NCBI RefSeq assembly: GCF_001938945.1 | Contig: NZ_MKIO01000048.1 | Coordinates: 1-64,000 of the forward strand | Source: Xaviernesmea rhizosphaerae | GTDB lineage: Bacteria; Pseudomonadota; Alphaproteobacteria; Rhizobiales; Rhizobiaceae | Direction of reading: 5' to 3' | DNA: 64,000 bases | Shown: piece by piece, positions 7,799 through 15,139 of the stretch | Layout: each line of letters starts with the position of its first letter | Numbering within the stretch: the first letter of the stretch is position 1 | Program-made: the position numbers and the translations under genes | The notes under the pieces: model-generated | The model's input: the letters and a program-made list of their open reading frames with translations, nothing else | Databases searched by the model: none | What the model was told of the DNA's origin: nothing

Positions 7799-8572
7799 TC
7801 AGGCGGCCTGATCCAGCGTCTTGGCGCCGGTCATCAGGGCCACGGCGTCGGACATGCTGTAGTCCTTCGGCTTGATCACCGCCAGGCGACGGCCCAGGCG
7901 ATGGATGTGGATCCGGTCGGCGACCTCGAACACATGCGGCATGTTGTGCGAGATCAGGACGATCGGGATGCCCCGGGCGCGCACGCTCTGGATCAGCTCC
8001 AGAACCTTGCGCGATTCCTTGACGCCGAGTGCAGCCGTCGGCTCGTCGAGAATGATGACCTTCGAGCCGAAAGCCGCCGCGCGGGCCACGGCCACGCCCT
8101 GGCGCTGGCCGCCAGACAGCGTTTCCACTGCCTGGTTGATGTTCTGAATGGTCATCAGGCCGAGCTCGGAGAGCTTTTCGCGGGCAATGCGTTCCATCGC
8201 CTTGTGGTCGAGCTTGCGCAGCACCTTGCCCATGAAGCCGCCGGCGCGGATCTCGCGGCCGAGGAACATGTTGTCGGCGATCGAGAGCGCCGGCGACAGG
8301 GCGAGCGTCTGGTAGACGGTCTCGATGCCGTTCTGGCGCGCATCCATCGGCGAGGAGAAGCTGACCGGCTTGCCGTTCATGCGGATCTCGCCTTCGTCCG
8401 GCCGGATGGCGCCGGAGAGCGCCTTGATCAGCGAGGACTTGCCGGCGCCGTTGTCGCCGATGACCGCCAGGATCTCGCCCGGCATCAGGTCGAAATCGGC
8501 ATTGTTGAGGGCGGTGACGCGGCCATAGCGCTTGACGAGGCCACGCGCGGTAAGAATGGGTTCCTGTGCCAT
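7799..8572 (-). CDS. frcA: Sugar ABC transporter ATP-binding protein FrcA
   Basis: The 257-residue protein is a single ABC ATPase with Walker A GDNGAGKSS, signature LSGGQRQG and Walker B VIILDEPTAAL followed by the H-loop SHNM. It closely resembles, from memory, FrcA of Sinorhizobium meliloti, which powers uptake of fructose, mannose and ribose. Unlike RbsA-type proteins it has one nucleotide-binding domain, so two copies would serve one transporter. The start ATG shares one base with the frcC stop (TGATG), indicating translational coupling. No frcK-type kinase gene follows; the next minus-strand gene is a stress gene beyond a terminator and an opposing gene. Confidence 0.92.
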   Translation of the reverse strand: MAQEPILTARGLVKRYGRVTALNNADFDLMPGEILAVIGDNGAGKSSLIKALSGAIRPDEGEIRMNGKPVSFSSPMDARQNGIETVYQTLALSPALSIADNMFLGREIRAGGFMGKVLRKLDHKAMERIAREKLSELGLMTIQNINQAVETLSGGQRQGVAVARAAAFGSKVIILDEPTAALGVKESRKVLELIQSVRARGIPIVLISHNMPHVFEVADRIHIHRLGRRLAVIKPKDYSMSDAVALMTGAKTLDQAA

Positions 8573-9648
8573 CAGCGAGCTGCCTTTCTGATCCACTGAT
8601 CCACGGCGACCGCGACGATGATCAGGACGCCGATGAGAAGATAGGTCCACTGCACATCGGTGCCGAGCAGGCGCAGGCCGAGCGCGAAGACGCCGACGAT
8701 GAGCGCGCCGAACAGCATGCCGAGCACTGAGCCGCGGCCGCCGAAGAGCGAGATGCCGCCGATCACCACGGCGGTGATCGACTCGATGTTGGCGAACTGG
8801 CCGGCGGTCGGAGAAACCGAACCGATGCGGCCGATCAGCGCCCAGCCAGCCAGCGCGCAGATGAGGCCGGACAGCGCATAGACCGAGGTGAGCATGCGCG
8901 CGACATTGACGCCGGCCAGTTCCGCTGCATCCGGATCGTCTCCGACGGCATAGAGATGGCGGCCCCAGGCGGTGTGGTTCATCACGTACCACAGCGCTGC
9001 GACGAGCAGCACCATGGCGACGACGCCATAGGTGAAGACCGCGCCGCCCAGGCGGATATTATTGCCGAAAAACTGCAGGATCGGCGCTTCGGCCTGGAGC
9101 TGCTGCGAGGGAATGGTCTCGTTCGCCGAATAGAGGAAGTTCGAGGCCAGTACGATCTGCCACATGCCGAGCGTGACGATGAAGGGCGGCAGCTTCATGC
9201 GCGAGACGAGAATGCCGTTGATGAAGCCGCAGAAGGCGCCGACGATGAAGCCGCAGAGGATGGCGATCTCAGGCGGGAAGCCGTAGCGGAAGGTGAACTG
9301 GCCCATGATGACCGAGGAGAGCACCATGATGGCGCCGACCGACAGGTCGATGCCGGCGGTCATGATCACCAGCGATTGCGCCGCGCCGACGATGCCGGTG
9401 ATGGCGACCTGCTGCAGGATCAGGGACAGCGAGAAGGCCGAAAAGAACTTCGAGCCGAGCAGCGCGCCGAACACGGTGACCGAGACGACGAGCACGATCA
9501 GCGAAACCGCCGAAGGGCTGGTGTGCAGGAAATGCTGAAGTTTCTGGATCGGGGTCCGCTTGACTTCGAAGGAGGCGACCTCTTTCGAGCTGTCCTTAAT
9601 GACCTTTTCATAATCGTGATGCGGCACGGCGGCCGTCGGCTCGCTCAT
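8572..9648 (-). CDS. frcC: Sugar ABC transporter permease FrcC
   Basis: The 358-residue inner-membrane protein belongs to the RbsC-type permease family. A soluble N-terminus of about 50 residues is followed by multiple hydrophobic segments and the family motif GIDLSVGAIMVLSS. The coupling-helix region AELAGVNVARM and the GGRGSVLGMLFGALI segment are also typical. It pairs with FrcA and FrcB. I chose the ATG at 9648, six bases after GGAGG; the ATG at 9654 directly abuts that site. The preceding gene frcB is 345 bases away and separated by a strong hairpin. Confidence 0.92.
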   Translation of the reverse strand: MSEPTAAVPHHDYEKVIKDSSKEVASFEVKRTPIQKLQHFLHTSPSAVSLIVLVVSVTVFGALLGSKFFSAFSLSLILQQVAITGIVGAAQSLVIMTAGIDLSVGAIMVLSSVIMGQFTFRYGFPPEIAILCGFIVGAFCGFINGILVSRMKLPPFIVTLGMWQIVLASNFLYSANETIPSQQLQAEAPILQFFGNNIRLGGAVFTYGVVAMVLLVAALWYVMNHTAWGRHLYAVGDDPDAAELAGVNVARMLTSVYALSGLICALAGWALIGRIGSVSPTAGQFANIESITAVVIGGISLFGGRGSVLGMLFGALIVGVFALGLRLLGTDVQWTYLLIGVLIIVAVAVDQWIRKAAR

Positions 9649-9922
9649 CGTCATCCTCCGCTTTTGGTTTTCAAGAAATTCGATCCGGTCGCGCGATCTG
9701 CCGCGTCTGCTCCGGTGTTCATCCGAGCCTCACGCTTGCTCCGGCGAAAAGGCCGGCAGCGTTCGCATCGAGGTTCGGGCAGGTTCGGGCATCAGCTCCT
9801 GATGGACGAGATCGACCCGCAACCTCGCGGCCATGCGAGGGACGATCCGCCTTGCGTCTGGCGCAGGAGAGAGCGAAGGGTTCGCTGGTCACGCCTGCGT
9901 CACAGCCAAGCCAGAGCCGGAG

Positions 9923-9947
9923 CCCGGGTCTGATCTGAAGACCCGGG
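9923..9947 (-). promoter_or_regulatory. Intercistronic hairpin between frcB and frcC
   Basis: Perfect 9-bp arms CCCGGGTCT and AGACCCGGG enclose a 7-base loop. It lies 46 bases past the frcB stop and about 275 bases before frcC, without a T-run. Such hairpins after binding-protein genes commonly stabilise the upstream message and reduce read-through, which would give more FrcB than FrcCA. Confidence 0.7.
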
Positions 9948-9993
9948 ATCCGCAAAATTCGCAAGCAGAAGCGCCCTCAGGCGCTGCCGCCGA

Positions 9994-11022
9994 TCAGCCC
10001 CAGCACTTGGCGAGGCCTTCCTTGGTGTCGATCGACTTCACGCCGGCAGCCGGCTTGTCGGTAACGAGCGTCACGCCCGTGTCGAAGAAGTCCTTGCCGT
10101 CGGTTGCCTTCGGCTTTTCGCCGGTTTCGGCGAACTTCTTGATCGCTTCCACGCCGAGCGCGGCCATCTGCAGCGGGTACTGCTGCGAGGTCGCGCCGAT
10201 GGCGCCGGCCTTGACGTTCTTCACGCCGGGGCAGCCGCCGTCGACGGAGACGATCAGCACGTCCTTCTCGCGGCCAACGGCCTTGAGCGCCTCATAGGCA
10301 CCGGCAGCGGCCGGCTCGTTGATCGTGTGGACGACGTTGATGGTCGGATCCTTCTGGAGAAGGTTTTCCATGGCCTGACGGCCACCTTCCTCGTTGCCGT
10401 TGGTGATGTCGTGGCCGACGATGCGCGGATCGGTCTCGTCGCCGATCTTCTTCGGATCCTTGGGGTCGATGCCGAAGCCGATCATGAAGCCCTGGTCGCG
10501 CAGAACGTCGACGGAGGGCTGGGCGGGCGTCAGGTCGAGGAAGGCCACGCGGGCATCCTTGGCGCCGGCACCCATGGTTTCCTTGGCCCACTGGCCGATC
10601 AGCTTGCCGGCGAGCAGGTTGTCGGTGGCGAAGGTCATGTCAGCGGCGTTGATCGGATCGAGCGGGGTGTCGAGCGCAATCACGAGCAGGCCGGCCTTGC
10701 GGGCCTTCTCGATGGTGGGAACGATGCCCTTGGTGTCCGAAGCGGTGATCAGGATGCCCTTCGCGCCGTCGGCGATGCAGGTCTCGATTGCCGCGACCTG
10801 GCTTTCGCTGTCGCCGTCGATCTTGCCGGCATAGGACTTCAGCGTCACGCCGAGTTCCTTGGCCTTCGCGGTCGCGCCTTCCTTCATCTTGACGAAGAAG
10901 GGGTTGGTGTCCGTCTTGGTGATCAGGCAGGCCGTCGGCTGCGCGGCAGCGGCCGGCGTTGCGAAAGCAGCGGCCGACAGAGCAAGTGCGCTCATGGCGG
11001 TGTACAGCGCAAAATTCTTCAT
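9994..11022 (-). CDS. frcB: Sugar ABC transporter periplasmic binding protein FrcB
   Basis: The 342-residue protein begins with a Sec signal peptide whose hydrophobic part ends in the Ala-rich region AAAFATPAAAA near residues 16-26. The mature part is a type I periplasmic sugar-binding fold with ACLITKTDTNPFF at its start, a QVAAIETCIADGAKGILI segment and NEPAAAGAYEAL in the second lobe. It closely matches, from memory, S. meliloti FrcB, which binds fructose, mannose and ribose. GGAGGAG lies just before the ATG. It is the first gene of the frcBCA unit, divergent from the ROK regulator, with an AT-rich palindrome in the shared promoter region. Confidence 0.95.
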   Translation of the reverse strand: MKNFALYTAMSALALSAAAFATPAAAAQPTACLITKTDTNPFFVKMKEGATAKAKELGVTLKSYAGKIDGDSESQVAAIETCIADGAKGILITASDTKGIVPTIEKARKAGLLVIALDTPLDPINAADMTFATDNLLAGKLIGQWAKETMGAGAKDARVAFLDLTPAQPSVDVLRDQGFMIGFGIDPKDPKKIGDETDPRIVGHDITNGNEEGGRQAMENLLQKDPTINVVHTINEPAAAGAYEALKAVGREKDVLIVSVDGGCPGVKNVKAGAIGATSQQYPLQMAALGVEAIKKFAETGEKPKATDGKDFFDTGVTLVTDKPAAGVKSIDTKEGLAKCWG

Positions 11023-11163
11023 GGATCTCCTCCCAGAGACAAGGTGCGATAGAGCGGATGGAAAGGGCACGGTTTCGAGCTCGAAGTCTCCTCTTTGGAT
11101 CGAGCAACCTCCCCGAAGCCGATGCCTTACAGTTCCGATTAACAGCAGAACCGCTGCGCTTGT

Positions 11164-11194
11164 CAATAAATAAATCGAGTTGAATTATTTATCG
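11164..11194. promoter_or_regulatory. Probable ROK-regulator operator between frcB and frcR
   Basis: Two 13-base half sites (11164-11176 and 11182-11194) match in inverted orientation at 11 of 13 positions around a 5-base centre GAGTT. The core is CAATAAATAAATC against GAATTATTTATCG. AT-rich palindromes of this kind are bound by ROK-family repressors, and this one is the only strongly AT-rich patch in the divergent region. Confidence 0.7.
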
Positions 11195-11243
11195 ATGGGG
11201 GATATTGGTTTGGCCTGACGTGGCTGAGTGGGAGGAGCCGACC

Positions 11244-12491
11244 ATGTCGTCCCAGATCGACGATCCGGTCGCCGCCACCGGAAGACAAGGCGGCAGTTCA
11301 GCAGTGTTCGACCCGGCGGGCGGCGCCAACCAGATCCGCGTGCGCGCTTATAACGAGCGGCTCGTGCTGTCGCTGGTGCGGCTGCATGGCGAGCTGTCCA
11401 AGGCGGAGATCGCCCGGCGCACTGGTCTTTCGGCGCAGACCGTGTCCGTGATCATGCGCGCGCTGGAAGGCGAAGGCCTTCTGCTGCGCGGTCCGGCCGT
11501 GCGCGGACGCGTGGGCCAGCCGTCCATTCCCATGCGGCTCAATCCCGATGCCGTGCTCTCCTTCGGCGTCAAGATCGGCCGGCGCAGCGCCGATCTCGTC
11601 CTCATGGATTTCGTCGGCACGATCCGCCAGAAGCTGCGCCAGACCTATGCCTATCCCCAGCCGGAGGTGATTGCGGATTTCGTCCAGTCGGCGATCGAGG
11701 CGATGGAAACGGGGCTGGACGATCGCCAGCGCCGCAGCATCGCCGGCGTCGGCATCGCCGCGCCGTTTGAATTGTGGAACTGGGCCCATGAGGTCGGCGC
11801 GCCCGATGGCGCCATGGAGTGCTGGCGCCATGTCGACCTGCAGCTCATGATCAGCCAGCGGCTCGACCATCCGGTCTATCTGCAGAACGACGCGACGGCG
11901 GCCTGCGGCGCCGAGCTGGTCTTCGGCGTCGGCCCCGCTTATCCCGATTTCGTCTATTTCTTCATCGGCTCCTTCCTCGGCGGCGGCGTCGTCATCAATT
12001 CCGCGGTTTTTTCCGGCCGAACCGGTACGGCCGGCGCGCTCGGCCCCTTGCCCGTGCGCGGGCCGAAGGGCGAGAACCGCCAGCTTCTCGAAGTCGCCTC
12101 GATCTTCGTCCTGGAAAAGATGCTGCGCGCGGAGGGCATCGACCCGGAGCCGCTCTGGTACTCGGCCGATGACTGGATCGACTTTGGCGCGCCGATGACG
12201 GCCTGGATCAACGAGGCCGGCAAGGCGCTGGCCCAGGCCGTGGTCGCGGCGGCGTCCGTCATCGATTTCAGCGCCGCCGTCATCGATGGCGGCTTTCCGG
12301 CCTGGGTGCGCAAGCGCCTGGTCGAAGCCACCATTCAGGAAACCGTGCGTCTCGACCTTCAGGGCGTGCTTCTGCCCGAAATCGTCGAAGGCGCGGTCGG
12401 CCCTCATGCCCGCGCGATCGGCGGCGCCAGCCTGCCGATCTTCTCGCGCTATCTCATCGATACCAATGTCTTGTTCAAGGATCCTATCTGA
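11244..12491 (+). CDS. frcR: ROK family transcriptional regulator FrcR
   Basis: The 415-residue protein has an N-terminal winged helix (about residues 30-95, with LSKAEIARRTGLSAQTVSVI as the helix-turn-helix) and a C-terminal ROK sugar-kinase-like domain. The motif LQNDATAACGAEL carries the Asp that is catalytic in ROK kinases. The usual ROK zinc motif CxCGxxGC is absent; the equivalent region after GALGPLPVRG has no cysteines. The ATG at 11244 follows GGAGGAG. It is divergent from frcB, so it most likely controls the importer in response to its sugar. Its stop overlaps the next start (TGATG). Confidence 0.88.
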   Translation: MSSQIDDPVAATGRQGGSSAVFDPAGGANQIRVRAYNERLVLSLVRLHGELSKAEIARRTGLSAQTVSVIMRALEGEGLLLRGPAVRGRVGQPSIPMRLNPDAVLSFGVKIGRRSADLVLMDFVGTIRQKLRQTYAYPQPEVIADFVQSAIEAMETGLDDRQRRSIAGVGIAAPFELWNWAHEVGAPDGAMECWRHVDLQLMISQRLDHPVYLQNDATAACGAELVFGVGPAYPDFVYFFIGSFLGGGVVINSAVFSGRTGTAGALGPLPVRGPKGENRQLLEVASIFVLEKMLRAEGIDPEPLWYSADDWIDFGAPMTAWINEAGKALAQAVVAAASVIDFSAAVIDGGFPAWVRKRLVEATIQETVRLDLQGVLLPEIVEGAVGPHARAIGGASLPIFSRYLIDTNVLFKDPI

Positions 12492-12919
12492 TGCTGAAAG
12501 GTCTTAACCCGCTTCTGAGCCCCGAGCTGCTCGCCACGCTGCGCGCCATGGGCCATGGCGACGAAATCGCCGTGGTCGACGGCAATTATCCGGGGCTGGA
12601 ACATGCCCGGCGGCTGATCCGTCTCGACGGCCATGCGCTGGTGCCGGTCATCGACGCCATTCTCAGCGTCATGCCGATCGACGACTTCGTGCCCGAAGCG
12701 ATCTTCCGCTCCACCGTCAAGCAGGATCGCGACCTCCTGGACCCTGTGCACGAAGAGATGATCGCCTGCTGCGCCCGACACGAGCCGAACCAGCCCGTCG
12801 TGCCGCTGATCGGCGAGGCCTTCTACGGCCGCGTCAAGGCCGCCCATACCATCGTCCAGACGGGCGAACCCCGGCTTTACGCCAACATGATCCTGCGCAA
12901 GGGCGTCATCTATCCCTGA
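12491..12919 (+). CDS. RbsD/FucU-family sugar mutarotase
   Basis: The 142-residue protein matches the RbsD/FucU family: LLSPELLATLRAMGHGDEIA near the start, VVDGNYPG, and the C-terminal end PRLYANMILRKGVIYP. These enzymes interconvert pyranose and furanose or anomeric forms of ribose or fucose so that imported sugar can be phosphorylated. Its ATG overlaps the stop of the regulator gene, so the two are translationally coupled. Placement beside frcBCA supports ribose, fructose or a related sugar as substrate; the precise sugar is inference. A strong terminator follows. Confidence 0.88.
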   Translation: MLKGLNPLLSPELLATLRAMGHGDEIAVVDGNYPGLEHARRLIRLDGHALVPVIDAILSVMPIDDFVPEAIFRSTVKQDRDLLDPVHEEMIACCARHEPNQPVVPLIGEAFYGRVKAAHTIVQTGEPRLYANMILRKGVIYP

Positions 12920-12959
12920 TCGAGTCCCTTGAGCGCACAGACGTGCTCATCAGAAAAAT

Positions 12960-12997
12960 GCCGGCAGGACTTGGGGTAAGAACCCCGTCCTGCCGGC
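12960..12997. terminator. Bidirectional terminator between the mutarotase and second DUF892 gene
   Basis: Perfect 11-bp arms (12960-12970 and 12987-12997) contain an inner GGGGT/ACCCC stem. GAAAAAT precedes and CTTTCTG follows, giving short T-tracts on both strands, as expected for converging genes. Confidence 0.85.
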
Positions 12998-13091
12998 CTT
13001 TCTGCCTATCTGGGCCGTCCAGCCTCGTTTGCCATTGGCCTGCAGCCGCCTTCGGGCTACGGGAAGCAAGAGCATCGGCCCCGAAACCGGA

Positions 13092-13607
13092 TCAGACCTT
13101 GGCGGTCTGCCCGGCTTCTGACAGCGTTGCATAGCGGGTGGTGACCCCGTGCAGATTGTCCGCCAGCCAGGCCGCCATGGCCTCTTCTTCCTTCAGATTG
13201 GCCTGGAGCACACCGAGCGCGGCCGTATAGCCGCCGAGCTCGGCCAGCGTGATCAGTGATTTATAGGCGGCGATCTCGAAATTCTCGAAAGCGTAATTGG
13301 CGAAGGAGTTCTTCAGGATCTCGTCGCCGGCCATGCTGTGACCGAGCGCCGCCATGCTGCCCGACAGCGAAAGCGCCATGTCCTTGAGTGTGGAGTGATC
13401 CTCGCCGAGCTCGCTGAGCACACCTTCGAGCCGGTCGATCTGGCCCTCCGTTTCCTGCTGATGCTCTTCCAGCCGCCGGGCCACCTCGGGATAGTTCTCG
13501 ATGCGCTTCAGCTGCGGTTTGATGATGGACAGAGCCTGGTTTTCCATGGCGTGCGCATTGCGCAGGCCGGTGATGAACAGGTCGCGCCGGGTATCGGTCG
13601 TGGACAT
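13092..13607 (-). CDS. DUF892 (YciE/YciF-like) ferritin-like protein, second paralogue
   Basis: The 171-residue protein is a paralogue of the one at 5895-6407, sharing helix patterns such as LEEHQQETEGQIDRLEGVL and ENFEIAAYKSLITLAELGG. The fold is predicted all-helical and ferritin-like; the reaction is unknown. GAGGAG lies six bases before the ATG. It converges with the frcR-mutarotase unit across a bidirectional terminator. No GGAAC-type promoter was seen within 110 bases upstream, unlike several of its stress-type neighbours. Confidence 0.9.
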   Translation of the reverse strand: MSTTDTRRDLFITGLRNAHAMENQALSIIKPQLKRIENYPEVARRLEEHQQETEGQIDRLEGVLSELGEDHSTLKDMALSLSGSMAALGHSMAGDEILKNSFANYAFENFEIAAYKSLITLAELGGYTAALGVLQANLKEEEAMAAWLADNLHGVTTRYATLSEAGQTAKV

Positions 13608-13978
13608 GCAAGCTCCTCTTGAGGCATCTGGCCGAAAAGGCGGGGGCCGTTTCGGATGACGCTATGCGAAAAAATGGCGAGACTGTCGGACATATCGACA
13701 GCCTCAATCTGGCCGATCCGCTTTGCGAACGGCCATGGCGACAGAACGGCAGGGCGAAGAGTCTCTTGGGTCTCCGCCCGGAATCCCGCTCTGATTTCTG
13801 GTTTGGCCAGGAAAAACGGGCCGGGGTGCCTGACGCACCGGTTCCCGAACAAGCCTTCCGCCGCAAAGTTGCACGTTCTTTCGCATCAACGGCGCGCACG
13901 CTTTTGCGGTGACGATTCGCCGTGTTTTCTTGAAGGGAGAATTCAGACGGGGAAATTTTGATGGAGGAATTTTGAGCG

Positions 13979-14003
13979 GGAACTTTTACCCTCGAGCCCT
14001 GTT
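13979..14003 (+). promoter_or_regulatory. Putative EcfG/RpoE2-type general stress promoter
   Basis: GGAAC (13979-13983), 17 bases, then GTT (14001-14003): an exact consensus match. It lies about 107 bases before the SDR gene in an otherwise empty 500-base region (13608-14110). Confidence 0.65.
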
Positions 14004-14110
14004 TGGCGTCTCGTCCTGCCACGCGTTTTGATCGCCTCCGTTGCGGTCAGGGGCGCTGCGTCGGGCCTCGTCACCCTGCCGTCCGGCGGATCGATTTTCG
14101 GAGCATGCTC

Positions 14111-14908
14111 ATGAACCAGTCCCCTTCCGCCGCATCCCCTGCCGTCGCGCTGGTCACAGGGGCCGGTTCGGGCATCGGTCGCGCAGCGGCCATTGCCCTG
14201 TCGGCCGAAGGCGTGCGCGTCGGGGTGCTCGGCCGCACACGCGACGAGCTGGAGGACACGGTCAGCGCCATTCTGGCACGCGGCGGGCGGGCGGTGGCGC
14301 TGGTCGCCGACGTCTCCGACGAAGCGCAGATGCGCGCGGCGATCGGGGAGCTTGTCTCGGCATTTGGCAAGCTCGACATCGTCGTCGCCAATGCCGGCAT
14401 CAACGGCGTCTGGGCGCCGATCGACGATCTGACGCCGGAGGAATGGGACAAGACCATCGCCGTCAATCTGCGCGGCACCTATCTTACCCTCCATCTGAGC
14501 GTTCCCCACCTCAAGCAGGCCGGCGGCGGGTCGATCACCGTCGTCTCCTCCATCAACGGCACGCGCACCTTCACCACGCCGGGCGCCACGGCCTATAGCG
14601 TGACCAAGGCGGGACAGGTGGCCATGGTGCAGCAGCTTTCGCTGGAGCTGGCGCGCTATCGCATCCGCGTCAACGCGGTCTGCCCCGGCGCGATCGCCAC
14701 CCGCATCGACGACAACACCGCTCAGCGCGGCGTGGAGGAAACGGCCATTCCGGTGGAGTGGCCGGAGGGCGAGGTGCCCATCACCGGCGGCAAGCCGGGG
14801 CGCGCCGAGGACGTGGCCGATGTCATCGCCTTCCTCTCCTCCGACCGCGCGGCGCATGTGACCGGCACGCCGGTCTGGATCGATGGCGGGCAGGGCCTGC
14901 TGCGGTAG
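14111..14908 (+). CDS. SDR family NAD(P)-dependent oxidoreductase
   Basis: The 265-residue protein is a classical short-chain dehydrogenase/reductase. The cofactor motif TGAGSGIG lies near residue 20, the NAG element is in VVANAGING, the catalytic Ser is in VVSSINGTR and the YxxxK pair is in AYSVTKAGQ. The C-terminus WIDGGQGLLR is typical. The substrate cannot be inferred. I chose the ATG at 14111, seven bases after CGGAG; another ATG is six bases upstream. An exact GGAAC-N17-GTT site upstream suggests general stress control. It stands alone, followed on the same strand by the hybrid kinase after 231 bases. Confidence 0.88.
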   Translation: MNQSPSAASPAVALVTGAGSGIGRAAAIALSAEGVRVGVLGRTRDELEDTVSAILARGGRAVALVADVSDEAQMRAAIGELVSAFGKLDIVVANAGINGVWAPIDDLTPEEWDKTIAVNLRGTYLTLHLSVPHLKQAGGGSITVVSSINGTRTFTTPGATAYSVTKAGQVAMVQQLSLELARYRIRVNAVCPGAIATRIDDNTAQRGVEETAIPVEWPEGEVPITGGKPGRAEDVADVIAFLSSDRAAHVTGTPVWIDGGQGLLR

Positions 14909-15139
14909 CGCGTCAGGCCGAAATGAGCTGCGGGATGGTCGCTCCGGCCCGCGCGCCCGCATGCAGGTCGCTCCTGCCCAGGCCCGATCCCTCCCGGCGC
15001 GCGGCGTGGCGGATTCTCGGCATTCTCGTGAATTTCTTCATTAGAGTGATGCCAGCGCCATGCAAGATACGACTTCGAATGATTTTCCATCCCATGCACG
15101 TCCTGTAGGAACAGCGGACATTCACAGCGGAATCCGACC

